From Leptospira neocaledonica (GTDB taxonomy: Bacteria > Spirochaetota > Leptospiria > Leptospirales > Leptospiraceae), in contig NZ_NPEA01000008.1 of NCBI RefSeq assembly GCF_002812205.1, positions 1 to 64,000 on the forward strand: 64,000 bases of DNA. Direction: 5' to 3'. Each line of letters opens with the position of its first letter. The stretch's first letter is position 1. Position numbers and translations under genes: made by a program. Below are positions 16,386 to 25,804 of this stretch, piece by piece. A model generated the notes under the pieces. That model did not search any database, was not told the DNA's origin, and was given only the letters and a program-made list of their open reading frames with translations.

Positions 16386-18020
16386 TCAAAAATGATAACG
16401 AGAAAGTATCTCAGAGCTTTCCGCTTTCTTACGAGCGGGGTTCCAGCCCAATGTTTTTCCTAATTCATCTACAATTTTATGCAAGGATTCGGAAGAAGGT
16501 GCGCCAGGCACTCCTACTCCGGATCTTCGAAAGAAAAAATCGGTTCCCTTCTCCACTTTTTCTTCGGAAGCAATATAACGGATCTCTGCTGTACTGAATT
16601 TTTCTCCATTATTCAAGGTTACAGATTCGTCATTTGCCTTCTGGTATTTTAGGACTTCGTAGGCTAAACTTCCATACCGAGCTCCCAAAGTTTCCAGATA
16701 TTCTCCCGAAAGTTTAGAATATTTTTTGCTGAGTCCTTTGACTAAAGAAGAATGATCCGAAAATTCTCCGGACGATAGCGGGATCTGATCCGTTTCACAA
16801 GGCAAAAATTTTCCGGGAAGATATTCGCATAGTTTATCAGTGATCTTCTCCGCTAAATGTCTACTAGTCGTATATTTTCCGCCTAAGGCAGTAAAAAATC
16901 CAGGAAGCCCTTTTTCCTTATGATCTAAAATTTCAGTTTTACGCGAAGCGTTGTAAGTATCCGATTTTTCTCCCGGATCTTCTACCAAAGGCCTCATTCC
17001 ACCATAATAAAAATCTACATCGGATTCCGTTAGATCCGAATATCCGAATGCATAATTAATTTCTTCTAATAGACCTTGGATATCCGATTTAGTGACCTTA
17101 AATTTATCGGGAGAATCCGAGAAAACTGTGTCCGTTGTTCCTACGATCGTTTTACCTCTCCAAGGTAGAACGAACATATGGGTTTTATCTCTTTTCTTTA
17201 ATACGATCGCCTTAGAAACAGTTAAAGCTCTGATTACAATATGGATTCCTTTGGATCGGACGAGAACCTTATCCATTCCTACTCCTGCCAAAGATTCTAC
17301 AAAATCCGCCCAGGGACCTGCGGCATTTACTACTGTTTTTGCAAATACCGGATAAGTTTTGCCGCTTCTTTTATCTTTTAAGATTGCTTGGTATACTTCT
17401 CCTTGCTGAGAAATCGCGACTAGTTCAGTATAATTAAGAGCAGTCCCCCCTTTTTTTTCAGCGGAGAAGATGAACTCGCATGTATGTCTTTCCGGATTCG
17501 TGTTCTGGTAATCGTAATATAAAAATCCACCTTTCAGGCCTGCTCTAGGCAGGCTTGGTGCTTCCATCACTACTTCTTCCGGTGATAAAAATCTGTATTT
17601 TGGAATCCAAGAATCTGAACTGATTTCTTTATTTCTATCGTACGAAAAATAATCGTACATTCCAAGGCCGATATTCGTGATCCACTTTTCCGAATTAGAA
17701 TAAATTGGAATAATAAAGCCTAAGGTTTTGAGTGCATGAGGACTGATCTTTGCGAGGATTCTTCTTTCTCTTAATGATTCTCTCACTAAGCCAAACTCTG
17801 CATTTTTTAAATATCTTAAACCTCCGTGTATTAACTTGGAGGTGGCCTGAGTAGTTCCCGAAGCAAAATCATTCTTTTCTACCAAAAGTGCCTTTAACCC
17901 GCGTAAGGTGGAATCCCACAAAGTAGTAGCACCAGTAATCCCTCCCCCTATCACTAAGGTATCGAAAACTTGAGAAGAAATCGGAAAAGAAGGAGTTTTA
18001 GCGTGTTTCGTTTTGGCCAT
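16386..18020 (-). CDS. glpD: FAD-dependent glycerol-3-phosphate dehydrogenase
   Basis: This protein has 544 residues. The FAD-binding Rossmann motif is GGGITG (25-30), followed by LVEKNDFASGTTQATSKLIHGGLRYL, the typical GlpD stretch (about residues 47-71). The enzyme oxidises sn-glycerol-3-phosphate to dihydroxyacetone phosphate and passes electrons to quinones at the inner membrane. The C-terminal domain (ETLGARYGS to the end) is the extra helical domain seen in GlpD/GlpO. Leptospires use fatty acids and glycerol, so this is a central-carbon enzyme. It is divergent from the SpoIIE-phosphatase gene. Confidence 0.93.
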   Translation of the reverse strand: MAKTKHAKTPSFPISSQVFDTLVIGGGITGATTLWDSTLRGLKALLVEKNDFASGTTQATSKLIHGGLRYLKNAEFGLVRESLRERRILAKISPHALKTLGFIIPIYSNSEKWITNIGLGMYDYFSYDRNKEISSDSWIPKYRFLSPEEVVMEAPSLPRAGLKGGFLYYDYQNTNPERHTCEFIFSAEKKGGTALNYTELVAISQQGEVYQAILKDKRSGKTYPVFAKTVVNAAGPWADFVESLAGVGMDKVLVRSKGIHIVIRALTVSKAIVLKKRDKTHMFVLPWRGKTIVGTTDTVFSDSPDKFKVTKSDIQGLLEEINYAFGYSDLTESDVDFYYGGMRPLVEDPGEKSDTYNASRKTEILDHKEKGLPGFFTALGGKYTTSRHLAEKITDKLCEYLPGKFLPCETDQIPLSSGEFSDHSSLVKGLSKKYSKLSGEYLETLGARYGSLAYEVLKYQKANDESVTLNNGEKFSTAEIRYIASEEKVEKGTDFFFRRSGVGVPGAPSSESLHKIVDELGKTLGWNPARKKAESSEILSRYHF

Positions 18021-18177
18021 AGATTCACAGCTTACATTTGAGAACTCGGTCGGTCAAGACTTTAGAAATTACACAAGTTCTTTACTCCAAATCAGTAGAT
18101 GATAATTTATGTTTAGACCCGGTTCTTATTTCCCACTTATTTTAGGGACTTGAACCGAACGGAGTTCGATTCAATAG

Positions 18178-20187
18178 ATGTCATATACTTCCTCCCGGGC
18201 AGGTAGTTTTCAAAACAAATGGAATTCAATTCTAGGCTTCTTTAAGAAAGACCCAGATAGAGCAGTATATGAAAACGAATATGCTGAAGATCTAAAAAGA
18301 CAAACTCGTAGTCTCCAATATCCAGGTGCATTTCTAGCGATGTTTGTTTGGTTGGGTTTCGCTTTTGGAACGGACCAAAAATTACATCCTGAATTTCCCG
18401 AACTATTTTATTTTCGGATCGGCTTTTCCTTAGTAGGGTTCATAAGTTTAATTTTCCTTCTCTTGGATACATTATTCAAGATTCCCACACGTAGATACAG
18501 CCTGGAAATGGCATATATCTATATCGCCTATCTTTTACTTTGTACATCCTTTTTTACTGGCAGAATAGCGGACGATCCCAATTACGTATCCGGTCTTCAA
18601 ATCGCTCTGATCACCATTGTATTCGTCCCTCTTCCCAAAAAATCATATTATATATTTTTAATTCTATCGATCTTGGCTTTTATCAGCTCTGTCTTGATCT
18701 ATTCTCCTAATTTGAGCACTCCTCAGGCTTCGTATTCCATGCAAAATCTGGGAATCGCATACATTCTCACACTTGTATTTTCTATAATTCTGGAAAGATA
18801 CCGATTTGTAAGTTTTGTAGGTAGATTTAAGATCCAAGAAAGTAATCGGGAAATTTCCGAAAAGATGCAACAAATCCAAGCTTTGAAAGAAAAGCAGGAT
18901 GGAGACTATTTTTTAACAGCCCTACTCCTTTCCCCTCTGATCAAACTGGATAATTCCGAAAATTCGGGAGTTAAAGTGGAATTCCTACTGGATCAGTACA
19001 AAAAATTCTCCTTCAAAGAGAAGGACTATGAACTAGGCGGGGACTTCTTAAGCGCATACATAGTTAAGATCCAAGACAGGGATTACACTGCATTCATCAA
19101 TGGGGATGCTATGGGAAAATCTATCCAGGGCGCGGGTGGTGCATTAGTATTAGGTTCCGTATTCAATTCTATTATTAGCCGTACGAGACTCTCACCGGAA
19201 ATACAATCCAAATCTCCGGAACGTTGGTTGAAAGAAGCATTCATAGACTTACAAAATGTATTCGAAACTTTCGACGGATTTATGCTGATCTCCGCGGTTT
19301 TAGGAATCGTAGAACATTCTACCGGAGCAATGTATTATATCAATGCGGAACATCCTTGGCCGGTTCTTTATAGAGACGGAAAAGCAATGTTTTTAGGATC
19401 GGAATCCAATATTCGTAAATTAGGGATCTCTGAAATGTTCGGCTCCAAGATCCAAGTCCAAACTTTCCGGATGCTTCCTGGAGATACGATCTTTTGCGGA
19501 TCCGACGGTCGGGACGATCTAGTCTTAGAAGAGGATTTCTCAGGAAAAAGGGTCATGAACGAGGATGAGACAATCTTCTTGGCCTCAGTGGAAGAAAGCG
19601 GTGGAGAATTAAAAACGATCCGTAGATCCCTCATTAGTAGAGGAAAACTTTCGGACGATTTAAGTATATTATCTATTTCTTATAATCCTTCCAGAAACCC
19701 GTATATGGAAGACAAAAAATCCATTACGGAAGCGGAGTCCGCTTTCCAAAAAGGAAATACAAAGGACGCAATAAACATTTTGGAAGAAGGTTTAAAAAGA
19801 TCAGGTCTAGTTGGAGAACGTTATTTTCCTCAGGTAGCTAAACTTCTTTCCAAATGGTACGACAAAATATCGGAATTCAAAAAAGCGGCAGAATGGGCGG
19901 AGAAGTCCCTATCCTGGGATCCTTCTGAAACCGAACTTCTATTCTATTCTTCTATACTTTGGAAGAAGGCTTATACCCAGAAAAAAGATACTGAATATTT
20001 AAGATCAGCAGCGGAACTCGGAGAGAAGTTAAGAGTACGTTCTCCGAATCATCTGAAAAACTTGATCAACCTGTCGGATATTTATAGATTACTCGGCAAT
20101 TCATTCAGAGCCAAAAAGTTATTGGATGAGGCTTCCGTCCTTTCACCGGATGATCCAAAGATAGCAGAATTAAGAAAACGTCTTTAA
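18178..20187 (+). CDS. Membrane SpoIIE-type PP2C phosphatase with C-terminal TPRs
   Basis: This protein has 669 residues. Residues about 45-205 form about six membrane helices. A short coiled coil (ISEKMQQIQALKEKQ, about 225) links to a SpoIIE/PP2C phosphatase domain (about 235-500) with metal-binding aspartates in ELGGDFLSAY, INGDAMGK and FCGSDGRDDL. Residues about 525-669 are TPR-like helices (AESAFQKGNTKDAINILEEG and later). Such proteins dephosphorylate anti-sigma-factor antagonists in partner-switching cascades and are numerous in leptospires. The partner is not encoded nearby. The N-terminal helices may sense a membrane or external signal. Confidence 0.85.
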   Translation: MSYTSSRAGSFQNKWNSILGFFKKDPDRAVYENEYAEDLKRQTRSLQYPGAFLAMFVWLGFAFGTDQKLHPEFPELFYFRIGFSLVGFISLIFLLLDTLFKIPTRRYSLEMAYIYIAYLLLCTSFFTGRIADDPNYVSGLQIALITIVFVPLPKKSYYIFLILSILAFISSVLIYSPNLSTPQASYSMQNLGIAYILTLVFSIILERYRFVSFVGRFKIQESNREISEKMQQIQALKEKQDGDYFLTALLLSPLIKLDNSENSGVKVEFLLDQYKKFSFKEKDYELGGDFLSAYIVKIQDRDYTAFINGDAMGKSIQGAGGALVLGSVFNSIISRTRLSPEIQSKSPERWLKEAFIDLQNVFETFDGFMLISAVLGIVEHSTGAMYYINAEHPWPVLYRDGKAMFLGSESNIRKLGISEMFGSKIQVQTFRMLPGDTIFCGSDGRDDLVLEEDFSGKRVMNEDETIFLASVEESGGELKTIRRSLISRGKLSDDLSILSISYNPSRNPYMEDKKSITEAESAFQKGNTKDAINILEEGLKRSGLVGERYFPQVAKLLSKWYDKISEFKKAAEWAEKSLSWDPSETELLFYSSILWKKAYTQKKDTEYLRSAAELGEKLRVRSPNHLKNLINLSDIYRLLGNSFRAKKLLDEASVLSPDDPKIAELRKRL

Positions 20188-20226
20188 AACCTTATGTGGA
20201 ATTCGGATCTAGGAGATCTTACATGT

Positions 20227-20256
20227 GATATTTGATCGATATCAAATATCCTTTTT
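20227..20256 (+). terminator. Perfect hairpin with T-run after the SpoIIE phosphatase gene
   Basis: GATATTTGAT (20227-20236), loop CGAT and ATCAAATATC (20241-20250) form a perfect 10-bp stem, followed by TTTTT at 20252-20256. Spacing of 40 nt from the stop fits an intrinsic terminator. The AT-rich perfect palindrome could instead be an operator for the next gene. Confidence 0.6.
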
Positions 20257-20322
20257 ACCTTGCCCTCTGGAAAGATTCGTATTTATTGGAAACGTTTTTA
20301 ATTAATCGGAGATAAGCCCCCC

Positions 20323-22017
20323 ATGTTCTACCACGAGCTCAATTCAAAAATCGACTATTCCAGATCCAATCTTAGATGGAATGCCTGGGGTGCAAACGAT
20401 CAGGACTTCGGTAGAAAGGCGCAGATGCCTGAAATACTCAAACTTCTCCAAAGAGAATTTAAGTTAGACTCTATTCGTGAAACTCCTGCGGTTTCTTTGG
20501 AAAATATCAAACTTCCTAATGGTAAATTGAGCCCGAATGATATCAAAAACCTAAGTGCACTCGTAGGTAAAAATAATCTTAAAACAGATAGATACGAAAG
20601 AATTTTCCATTCTGCGGGTCGTAGTTACTACGATGTTCTCAGACTTCATTTTAATACTCTTAAGTCTTTCGTAGATGGAGTGATCTATCCGAAAAAGGAT
20701 TCGGAGATCATTAAGATTTTAGAATATTGCTCTAAAAACAAGATCACAATCATTCCTTTTGGCGGAGGATCTTCTGTAGTCGGAGGTGTGGAAGTATTAA
20801 AAGGAAAAGGACAAAAAGCAGTTCTTTCTTTGGACATGACAGAGATGAAAGAATTAGTATCCTTCGATCCAATTAGCATGACCGCAACTTTCCAAGCGGG
20901 AATCTATGGGCCTAAATTAGAATACGGGTTAAACTTAAAAGGATATACCTTAGGTCATTTTCCTCAATCTTTCGAATATTCCACATTAGGTGGATGGGTT
21001 GCTGCGAGAAGTGCGGGACAACAATCCAATCGATACGGAAAAATCGAAGAGATCCTAAGTTCCGTAAAACTTATTAGCCCGAACGGGACTGTCGAAACAT
21101 TAAGAGCTCCCGCTGCTTCTATCGGTCCAGATTGGAATCAAATCATCGCAGGTAGCGAAGGTCTTTTAGGAATTATTTCAGAAGTTACGATCAAGATCCA
21201 CAAGATCCCTGAGACTAGAAAATATTTCGGTTTGGTATTTTCCGATCTGCTTTCTTCCATCAATTTTATCAGAAAAGCGAACCAAGAAGAGATCAAAACT
21301 TCTATGATGAGGCTTTCGGATGCAAACGAAACTAGACTTTACGAGTATCTGGGCGAATTAGGAAAAAAGAATACACCAATCCGCAAATTCAAAAAATTCC
21401 TCCAAAACTCTTATCTGAAATCTGTAGGGATCGGAGAGAATAAATGTGTTGTTTTAGTAGGGCTGGACGGATCCAGACAAGAAGTAGATCATTCCTTTGA
21501 AGGTCTTAAAAAACTTTGGAAAAAAGGCGGAGCGATCTTTGCCGGAGAAAAACTGGGACAGAATTGGATCCATAGTAGATACAATATGCCTTTCCTTCGG
21601 AATCATGTAATGCAGTACGGAATGGGAGTGGATACAATGGAAACTTCCAGCACATACGATAAACTGGAAGATCTACATAAAGCGGGAATTGAGTCCTTAC
21701 AAAATTCTATCCCAGGTTCTATCGCAATGTGCCATTTATCCCATAGTTATCATGAGGGAGCATGTTTGTATTATACGATCTTATTCCCGATGGATTCGAA
21801 AAAACCGGAAGAACAATGGTTTAAAATGAAGAAGTCTGTTTCGGATACATTTACTTCTTTTAAGGCTCCGATCAGCCACCACCATGGAGTCGGTTTCGAT
21901 CATAAAAAATGGTACGAATCTAGTTTAGGTAAACCTGGTGTAGAGGCATTAAATGGCCTTAAAAAAGTTCTGGACCAAAAAGAAATTATGAATCCTGGAA
22001 AATTATTCCATTCTTAA
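20323..22017 (+). CDS. FAD-linked oxidase, alkyl-DHAP-synthase-like
   Basis: This protein has 564 residues. The FAD/PCMH domain is clear: IIPFGGGSSVVGGVE, LDMTEMKELVSFDP, GLNLKGYTLGHFPQSFEYSTLGGWVA split over residues about 205-232, and GSEGLLGIISEVT. The C-terminal half has MCHLSHSYHEGACLYY and the HHH motif in ISHHHGVGFDHKKW, both typical of alkylglycerone-phosphate synthase (AGPS). That enzyme swaps the acyl chain of acyl-DHAP for a fatty alcohol, the first ether-bond step. Bacterial relatives may act on other 2-hydroxy acids, so the substrate is not certain. GlpD, which makes DHAP, lies close by. An IMNPGKL motif closes the protein, as in D-lactate-type oxidases. Confidence 0.82.
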   Translation: MFYHELNSKIDYSRSNLRWNAWGANDQDFGRKAQMPEILKLLQREFKLDSIRETPAVSLENIKLPNGKLSPNDIKNLSALVGKNNLKTDRYERIFHSAGRSYYDVLRLHFNTLKSFVDGVIYPKKDSEIIKILEYCSKNKITIIPFGGGSSVVGGVEVLKGKGQKAVLSLDMTEMKELVSFDPISMTATFQAGIYGPKLEYGLNLKGYTLGHFPQSFEYSTLGGWVAARSAGQQSNRYGKIEEILSSVKLISPNGTVETLRAPAASIGPDWNQIIAGSEGLLGIISEVTIKIHKIPETRKYFGLVFSDLLSSINFIRKANQEEIKTSMMRLSDANETRLYEYLGELGKKNTPIRKFKKFLQNSYLKSVGIGENKCVVLVGLDGSRQEVDHSFEGLKKLWKKGGAIFAGEKLGQNWIHSRYNMPFLRNHVMQYGMGVDTMETSSTYDKLEDLHKAGIESLQNSIPGSIAMCHLSHSYHEGACLYYTILFPMDSKKPEEQWFKMKKSVSDTFTSFKAPISHHHGVGFDHKKWYESSLGKPGVEALNGLKKVLDQKEIMNPGKLFHS

Positions 22018-22027
22018 AGGTAAATAA

Positions 22028-22047
22028 GCCTGGGAGAAATCCCAGGC
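22028..22047. terminator. Bidirectional GAAA-loop terminator
   Basis: GCCTGGGA, loop GAAA, TCCCAGGC form a perfect 8-bp stem in the 45 nt between the convergent flavoprotein and enoyl-CoA hydratase genes. AT-rich flanks on both sides suit a bidirectional terminator. Confidence 0.75.
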
Positions 22048-22062
22048 AAATAAATCATCAAC

Positions 22063-22827
22063 TCAGGTAAAGACTGGACGTCTTCTTTCCTGGATCGATT
22101 TCATCCCTTCTTGTCCATTAGAACTAGCAATTGCTTGTGCAAGAAGATCCACATCTCTTTTTTCTAATGTATCTGCAAGCAAACGTTGAGAATCTCTAAG
22201 GGCGATCTTCACTCCCACCACAGATTCCATTGCCATGTCTTGGAATTGAGAACACCATTTTCTAGCTTTCAGGATTACTTCTTCAGGACTAGCCGACTCT
22301 TCCACGAGTCCAACTTGAACTGCCTCGTCTGCTTTGAGACCTCTGCCGCTATACAATAAGTCTCTTGCGGTTTTCATTCCGACTAGATCTTTCAGAACCG
22401 TTCCCGCAGTAGACGGGAAATTGATACCGATCAATGATTCAGGAAAACCTAATCTTCCTTTTTTCTCTACGAGAATTCTGTAATCAGAGAATATAGCGAT
22501 GACTGCTCCCACTCCCATTGAGTGGCCATTCATAGCACAAACCACAGGTTTAGGAGAGAATAAAACTCTTCCGCAAGCACCGAGTGCCTCTCTTAAAACT
22601 TCTTTAATTTCTTCTAGGTTTTTACCTACGAAAATTTCAGGATCGAATCCGTTTGAAAAAAACTTATCATTTCTTCCTGATAGAAGAATGGATTTTACGG
22701 ATCTGTCGTTTTCCGCTTGTTCTAAAACATCTCTAAATTTACGGAAAAATTCCCTACCCAAAGAATTTGTCTCATTTGTTTTGATATACAGTTCTAAAAT
22801 ATGGCCGTTTTTTTCTACGTCTAACAT
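22063..22827 (-). CDS. Enoyl-CoA hydratase/isomerase-family protein
   Basis: This protein has 254 residues. The crotonase fold is shown by LSGRNDKFFSNGFDPEIF (first oxyanion-hole strand) and CAMNGHSMGVGAVIAIFSDYRI (second), followed by GRLGFPESLIGI. It handles CoA thioesters in fatty-acid oxidation or a related path. Only one acidic residue of the usual catalytic pair is obvious, in PES, so hydratase against isomerase activity cannot be decided. It lies 17 nt downstream of the lipoprotein gene on the same strand, as last gene of a three-gene unit. Confidence 0.85.
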   Translation of the reverse strand: MLDVEKNGHILELYIKTNETNSLGREFFRKFRDVLEQAENDRSVKSILLSGRNDKFFSNGFDPEIFVGKNLEEIKEVLREALGACGRVLFSPKPVVCAMNGHSMGVGAVIAIFSDYRILVEKKGRLGFPESLIGINFPSTAGTVLKDLVGMKTARDLLYSGRGLKADEAVQVGLVEESASPEEVILKARKWCSQFQDMAMESVVGVKIALRDSQRLLADTLEKRDVDLLAQAIASSNGQEGMKSIQERRRPVFT

Positions 22828-22844
22828 ATTCGATTTCCTTAATA

Positions 22845-23654
22845 TTAAAATCCGAACACTACTTGGTTCAATTTATCAGTGCGGGATACTTTTTTCATTT
22901 TAATCTCGATACGATTCTGGTCCGCACCGTCTGCTCTTGATACGATTCGAGTGATCGTGGTCTTCGGGGGAAAATCCACTTCTCCCTGAACACTTGTTAC
23001 TGCCTTTACATTCTTACCGCTCGAATCCCATTCTACGGAACGGATCCCATTTTCTCCCGTGTAGTAAGTCCATTCTTCTCCCGGTTTTCTGACGAGAACA
23101 ATTCCGTCAGTCGGCTGAACGAGCGTCCATTGTGGTTTGAACAATTCTGCATTTCGATTGGACAGAAGATAATAGATAACGGGAAAAGGAACTACTGTTT
23201 GTTTTCCGGTACTCGGATCGGAAAGTATAATATCATCCATTGTTTGCTCGTGAATCTTGTCCACGGAAACGGTTTTGATCCGGATCGTCTGCCCATCGCT
23301 AAATACTTTAGAAACGCTGATCCCGAAAAGTTTATCGGTCAGTTCTATCTGCATTTTACCGGTCGGCCTATCATAGAAGATCTTTCCGGCTAAGGAGAAT
23401 ACATCCTTCTTGGGGAAAAAATTCTGGATACGTATATCGAATTCTCCCGTATAAGAGGTATTCGATTCTTCTAATTTACGAAGTAGGTCTAAATATTTGG
23501 AACCTTCCTTGGATTTGGCGCTCCAAAATTTGATCTTTCCTTTTTGACGAAAATTTATCTCTTCAATATCCGTGGTCACACAGCATTGGAAAAATAGAAT
23601 AAAACAAAAAAATGATCCGAATATAAAGATCCGGCGTAAATGGTTTGCTTTCAA
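22845..23654 (-). CDS. Lipoprotein resembling LolB/DUF4292 type
   Basis: This protein has 269 residues. The signal peptide is long and hydrophobic (IFIFGSFFCFILFFQC), with a lipobox-like end at C24/C25. The mature part reads as alternating beta strands (TGEFDIRIQNFF, LAGKIFYDRPTGKMQIELTD, GQTIRIKTVSVD and so on), like the LolA/LolB half-barrel that binds lipid or lipoprotein acyl chains. A role in outer-membrane lipoprotein or lipid handling is inference from this pattern. It lies 19 nt downstream of the large TPR gene and 17 nt upstream of the hydratase gene, so the three are likely one transcript. Confidence 0.62.
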   Translation of the reverse strand: MKANHLRRIFIFGSFFCFILFFQCCVTTDIEEINFRQKGKIKFWSAKSKEGSKYLDLLRKLEESNTSYTGEFDIRIQNFFPKKDVFSLAGKIFYDRPTGKMQIELTDKLFGISVSKVFSDGQTIRIKTVSVDKIHEQTMDDIILSDPSTGKQTVVPFPVIYYLLSNRNAELFKPQWTLVQPTDGIVLVRKPGEEWTYYTGENGIRSVEWDSSGKNVKAVTSVQGEVDFPPKTTITRIVSRADGADQNRIEIKMKKVSRTDKLNQVVFGF

Positions 23655-23673
23655 AACAGGTCCCTCCCGGTCT

Positions 23674-25689
23674 CTACGATTTATTTAAGACCGGATTTGT
23701 TCTTAACCTCTCCAATTTTTCCCGAATTCGAAGTTTGTCTTCCTTCTTTTGAAAAAGGGTTTCCGATTTTTCCCAGAATCTTCTGGCATCGGCAAATTCT
23801 CTTCTTTCATGATGAACATCTCCCAAATGTTCGCAGATAGTAGGATCATATTCATTTCTATCCTGCAAAATTTGGAAGGCGAGATTCAAATGTAAAAGAG
23901 CCTCGTCCACTCTTCCCTTTTTATAATAGATCCAACCTAAACTATCCTGATAAGCCTCGTTGTCAGGAGCAAGCTCGACCGCTTTTCGGATCAGATCTAA
24001 AGCCTCATCCAAACGAATTCCTTTTTCGGAATAATGATACCCTAGATAATTATAAGCAATGGGATTTTCAGGATCCAACTCCATGGACTTGCGAAGGTCC
24101 GCTTCCATCTCAGGAAGCCTTCCTAGTTTTTCTAAAGTAGACGCCCTATAAAAATGATACACGGATGATTTCGGCTCCAAGCGGATTGCTTGTTCGAATG
24201 CTCCCCTACTTTCTTCCAACTTTTCGGATTGGAATAGAACGATCCCTAAAAGATAATACGCGTAATGATTGTTCGGATCATTTTTTAAAATGTTCTGGAT
24301 GATTTCTTCCGATTCTTGGATTTTTCCCGGAGGATTTCCTCTTAGCAAAAATGCCAAATGTAATTCGTATTTTTTAGAATCTTCCGGGGAAGAAGTAAAT
24401 TGGATCGCCTTACGAACGGAAATGATGGATCTGAATACGGAGCCGGATTGTTCATATACCCCAGCCAGGAAGTCATATTGTTCCGCAAGAATTCTTTTAT
24501 CTAGTTTTTCTTCTTCCGTGATCTTGATAGATTCGAGAAGTAACGTTTCCGCAAGTGTGGTCAACTGGGATTGCAGTGCGATGGAGGCAACCTCTACCAA
24601 TTCTTTAATATATTCTTTTTTATTAATATTTGGATCTCTTTTTTGGATTTCCAAGACCCCGAGTCGAATGGACAATCTTTTAGGAAATCTTTCCTTTAAA
24701 GGAAAAAGAATACGCCTCGCATCTGAATATTTGGAATTCAGAACGGAATATAGCCCGAATAAAACCCCGTCCTTATTAAGTTTCCCTTTTTTCTTGAGAT
24801 CCTCGAAATAACCCGCCGCCATAGATCTACTTTCGATAAAATACATCTCTCCAAGCATCAACTCCACGGAAGAATTTCCCTGAATCTCTTGCAGAATTTT
24901 TTGTAGTTGTTTTTTTGCTTGGGAAAACTTTCCTAATTGGTCCAAAATTTTTGCGAGTAAAAATCGTATCTCCCAGTTCTCAGGTCTCATCTCCAGATAG
25001 CCGGAAATATAAAAGAGCGCCTTAGTATTCTGGCCTAAAGCGAAGTATGTTTTTCCCAAAGATAAATATACAAATTCAGGATATTTCGGATTGGAATCTT
25101 TTTGTTTGATCAGATCTCTGAGAGAGCTTAGATACAATACGGATTTTGCGTCATTCTTCAGCGCAAGTTCTGCAGAACTTAATAAATAATAAAAATCAGG
25201 ATCTTCCGAGAACTTACTCAAATGAGTTTCTAAATAAGTCGCGGCCTTTTCATATTCTCCGCTGTTCAAAAGAATGGTTCCTTTTAAAATATAAGATTCT
25301 CTAAAATTCGGATCCGACTTTTCGGCGAGATCCAATTCGGAAACTGCATCTTTCCATTGGCCTAAATAATAATGGGCCAATGCTTTATTCCAGCGAAAGA
25401 CCGCGGAAACAGGAACTCCTACAGATTCGGAGCAACGGATATAATCTTGGAAGTTTCGAACTGCTTCTATAATCTCTTCTGTTCTTTCTCTTCCTTCCGA
25501 ATTTCTAGCCTTATTTAAACTCTCTAAACCGAGAGAATAATAATAGGCCGGCCAAACAGCTCTACCACGCCCAGATGAATCGGTGTCTCTACATACAAAA
25601 ACGGAGTCTGTATTTTGAGGAGAAGCAAATAGGGAACTCGCATCCAGAACGGATACCAGAAGAATCGGAATAATGCTTGCGTGTTTCAT
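23674..25689 (-). CDS. Exported TPR-repeat protein
   Basis: This protein has 671 residues. An N-terminal signal peptide (IPILLVSVLDASSLFA) is followed by about fifteen TPR-like helical repeats. Clear units include AVFRWNKALAHYYLGQWKDA, YLLGIVLFQSEKLEESRGAF, AIAYNYLGYHYSEKG and NEAYQDSLGWIYYKKGRVDE. TPR arrays bind partner proteins. In the periplasm or at the outer membrane they often serve envelope assembly. It is the first gene of a unit with a LolB-like lipoprotein. The specific partner is unknown. Confidence 0.82.
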   Translation of the reverse strand: MKHASIIPILLVSVLDASSLFASPQNTDSVFVCRDTDSSGRGRAVWPAYYYSLGLESLNKARNSEGRERTEEIIEAVRNFQDYIRCSESVGVPVSAVFRWNKALAHYYLGQWKDAVSELDLAEKSDPNFRESYILKGTILLNSGEYEKAATYLETHLSKFSEDPDFYYLLSSAELALKNDAKSVLYLSSLRDLIKQKDSNPKYPEFVYLSLGKTYFALGQNTKALFYISGYLEMRPENWEIRFLLAKILDQLGKFSQAKKQLQKILQEIQGNSSVELMLGEMYFIESRSMAAGYFEDLKKKGKLNKDGVLFGLYSVLNSKYSDARRILFPLKERFPKRLSIRLGVLEIQKRDPNINKKEYIKELVEVASIALQSQLTTLAETLLLESIKITEEEKLDKRILAEQYDFLAGVYEQSGSVFRSIISVRKAIQFTSSPEDSKKYELHLAFLLRGNPPGKIQESEEIIQNILKNDPNNHYAYYLLGIVLFQSEKLEESRGAFEQAIRLEPKSSVYHFYRASTLEKLGRLPEMEADLRKSMELDPENPIAYNYLGYHYSEKGIRLDEALDLIRKAVELAPDNEAYQDSLGWIYYKKGRVDEALLHLNLAFQILQDRNEYDPTICEHLGDVHHERREFADARRFWEKSETLFQKKEDKLRIREKLERLRTNPVLNKS

Positions 25690-25804
25690 AATCCCCGGAC
25701 TTGTATAGGGTTTGGAATCGAAAAAAGCGAAATCTTCACTCTCTCTACTCTCAAGCGAGGGACTCTATTCGTCTAACGAATTTTCCGGAACTTAAGGAAA
25801 GAAA

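Noticed and set aside
24269..24811. 180-codon plus-strand frame inside the TPR gene
   Set aside because: It is antisense to a clear TPR repeat gene and shows no family features.
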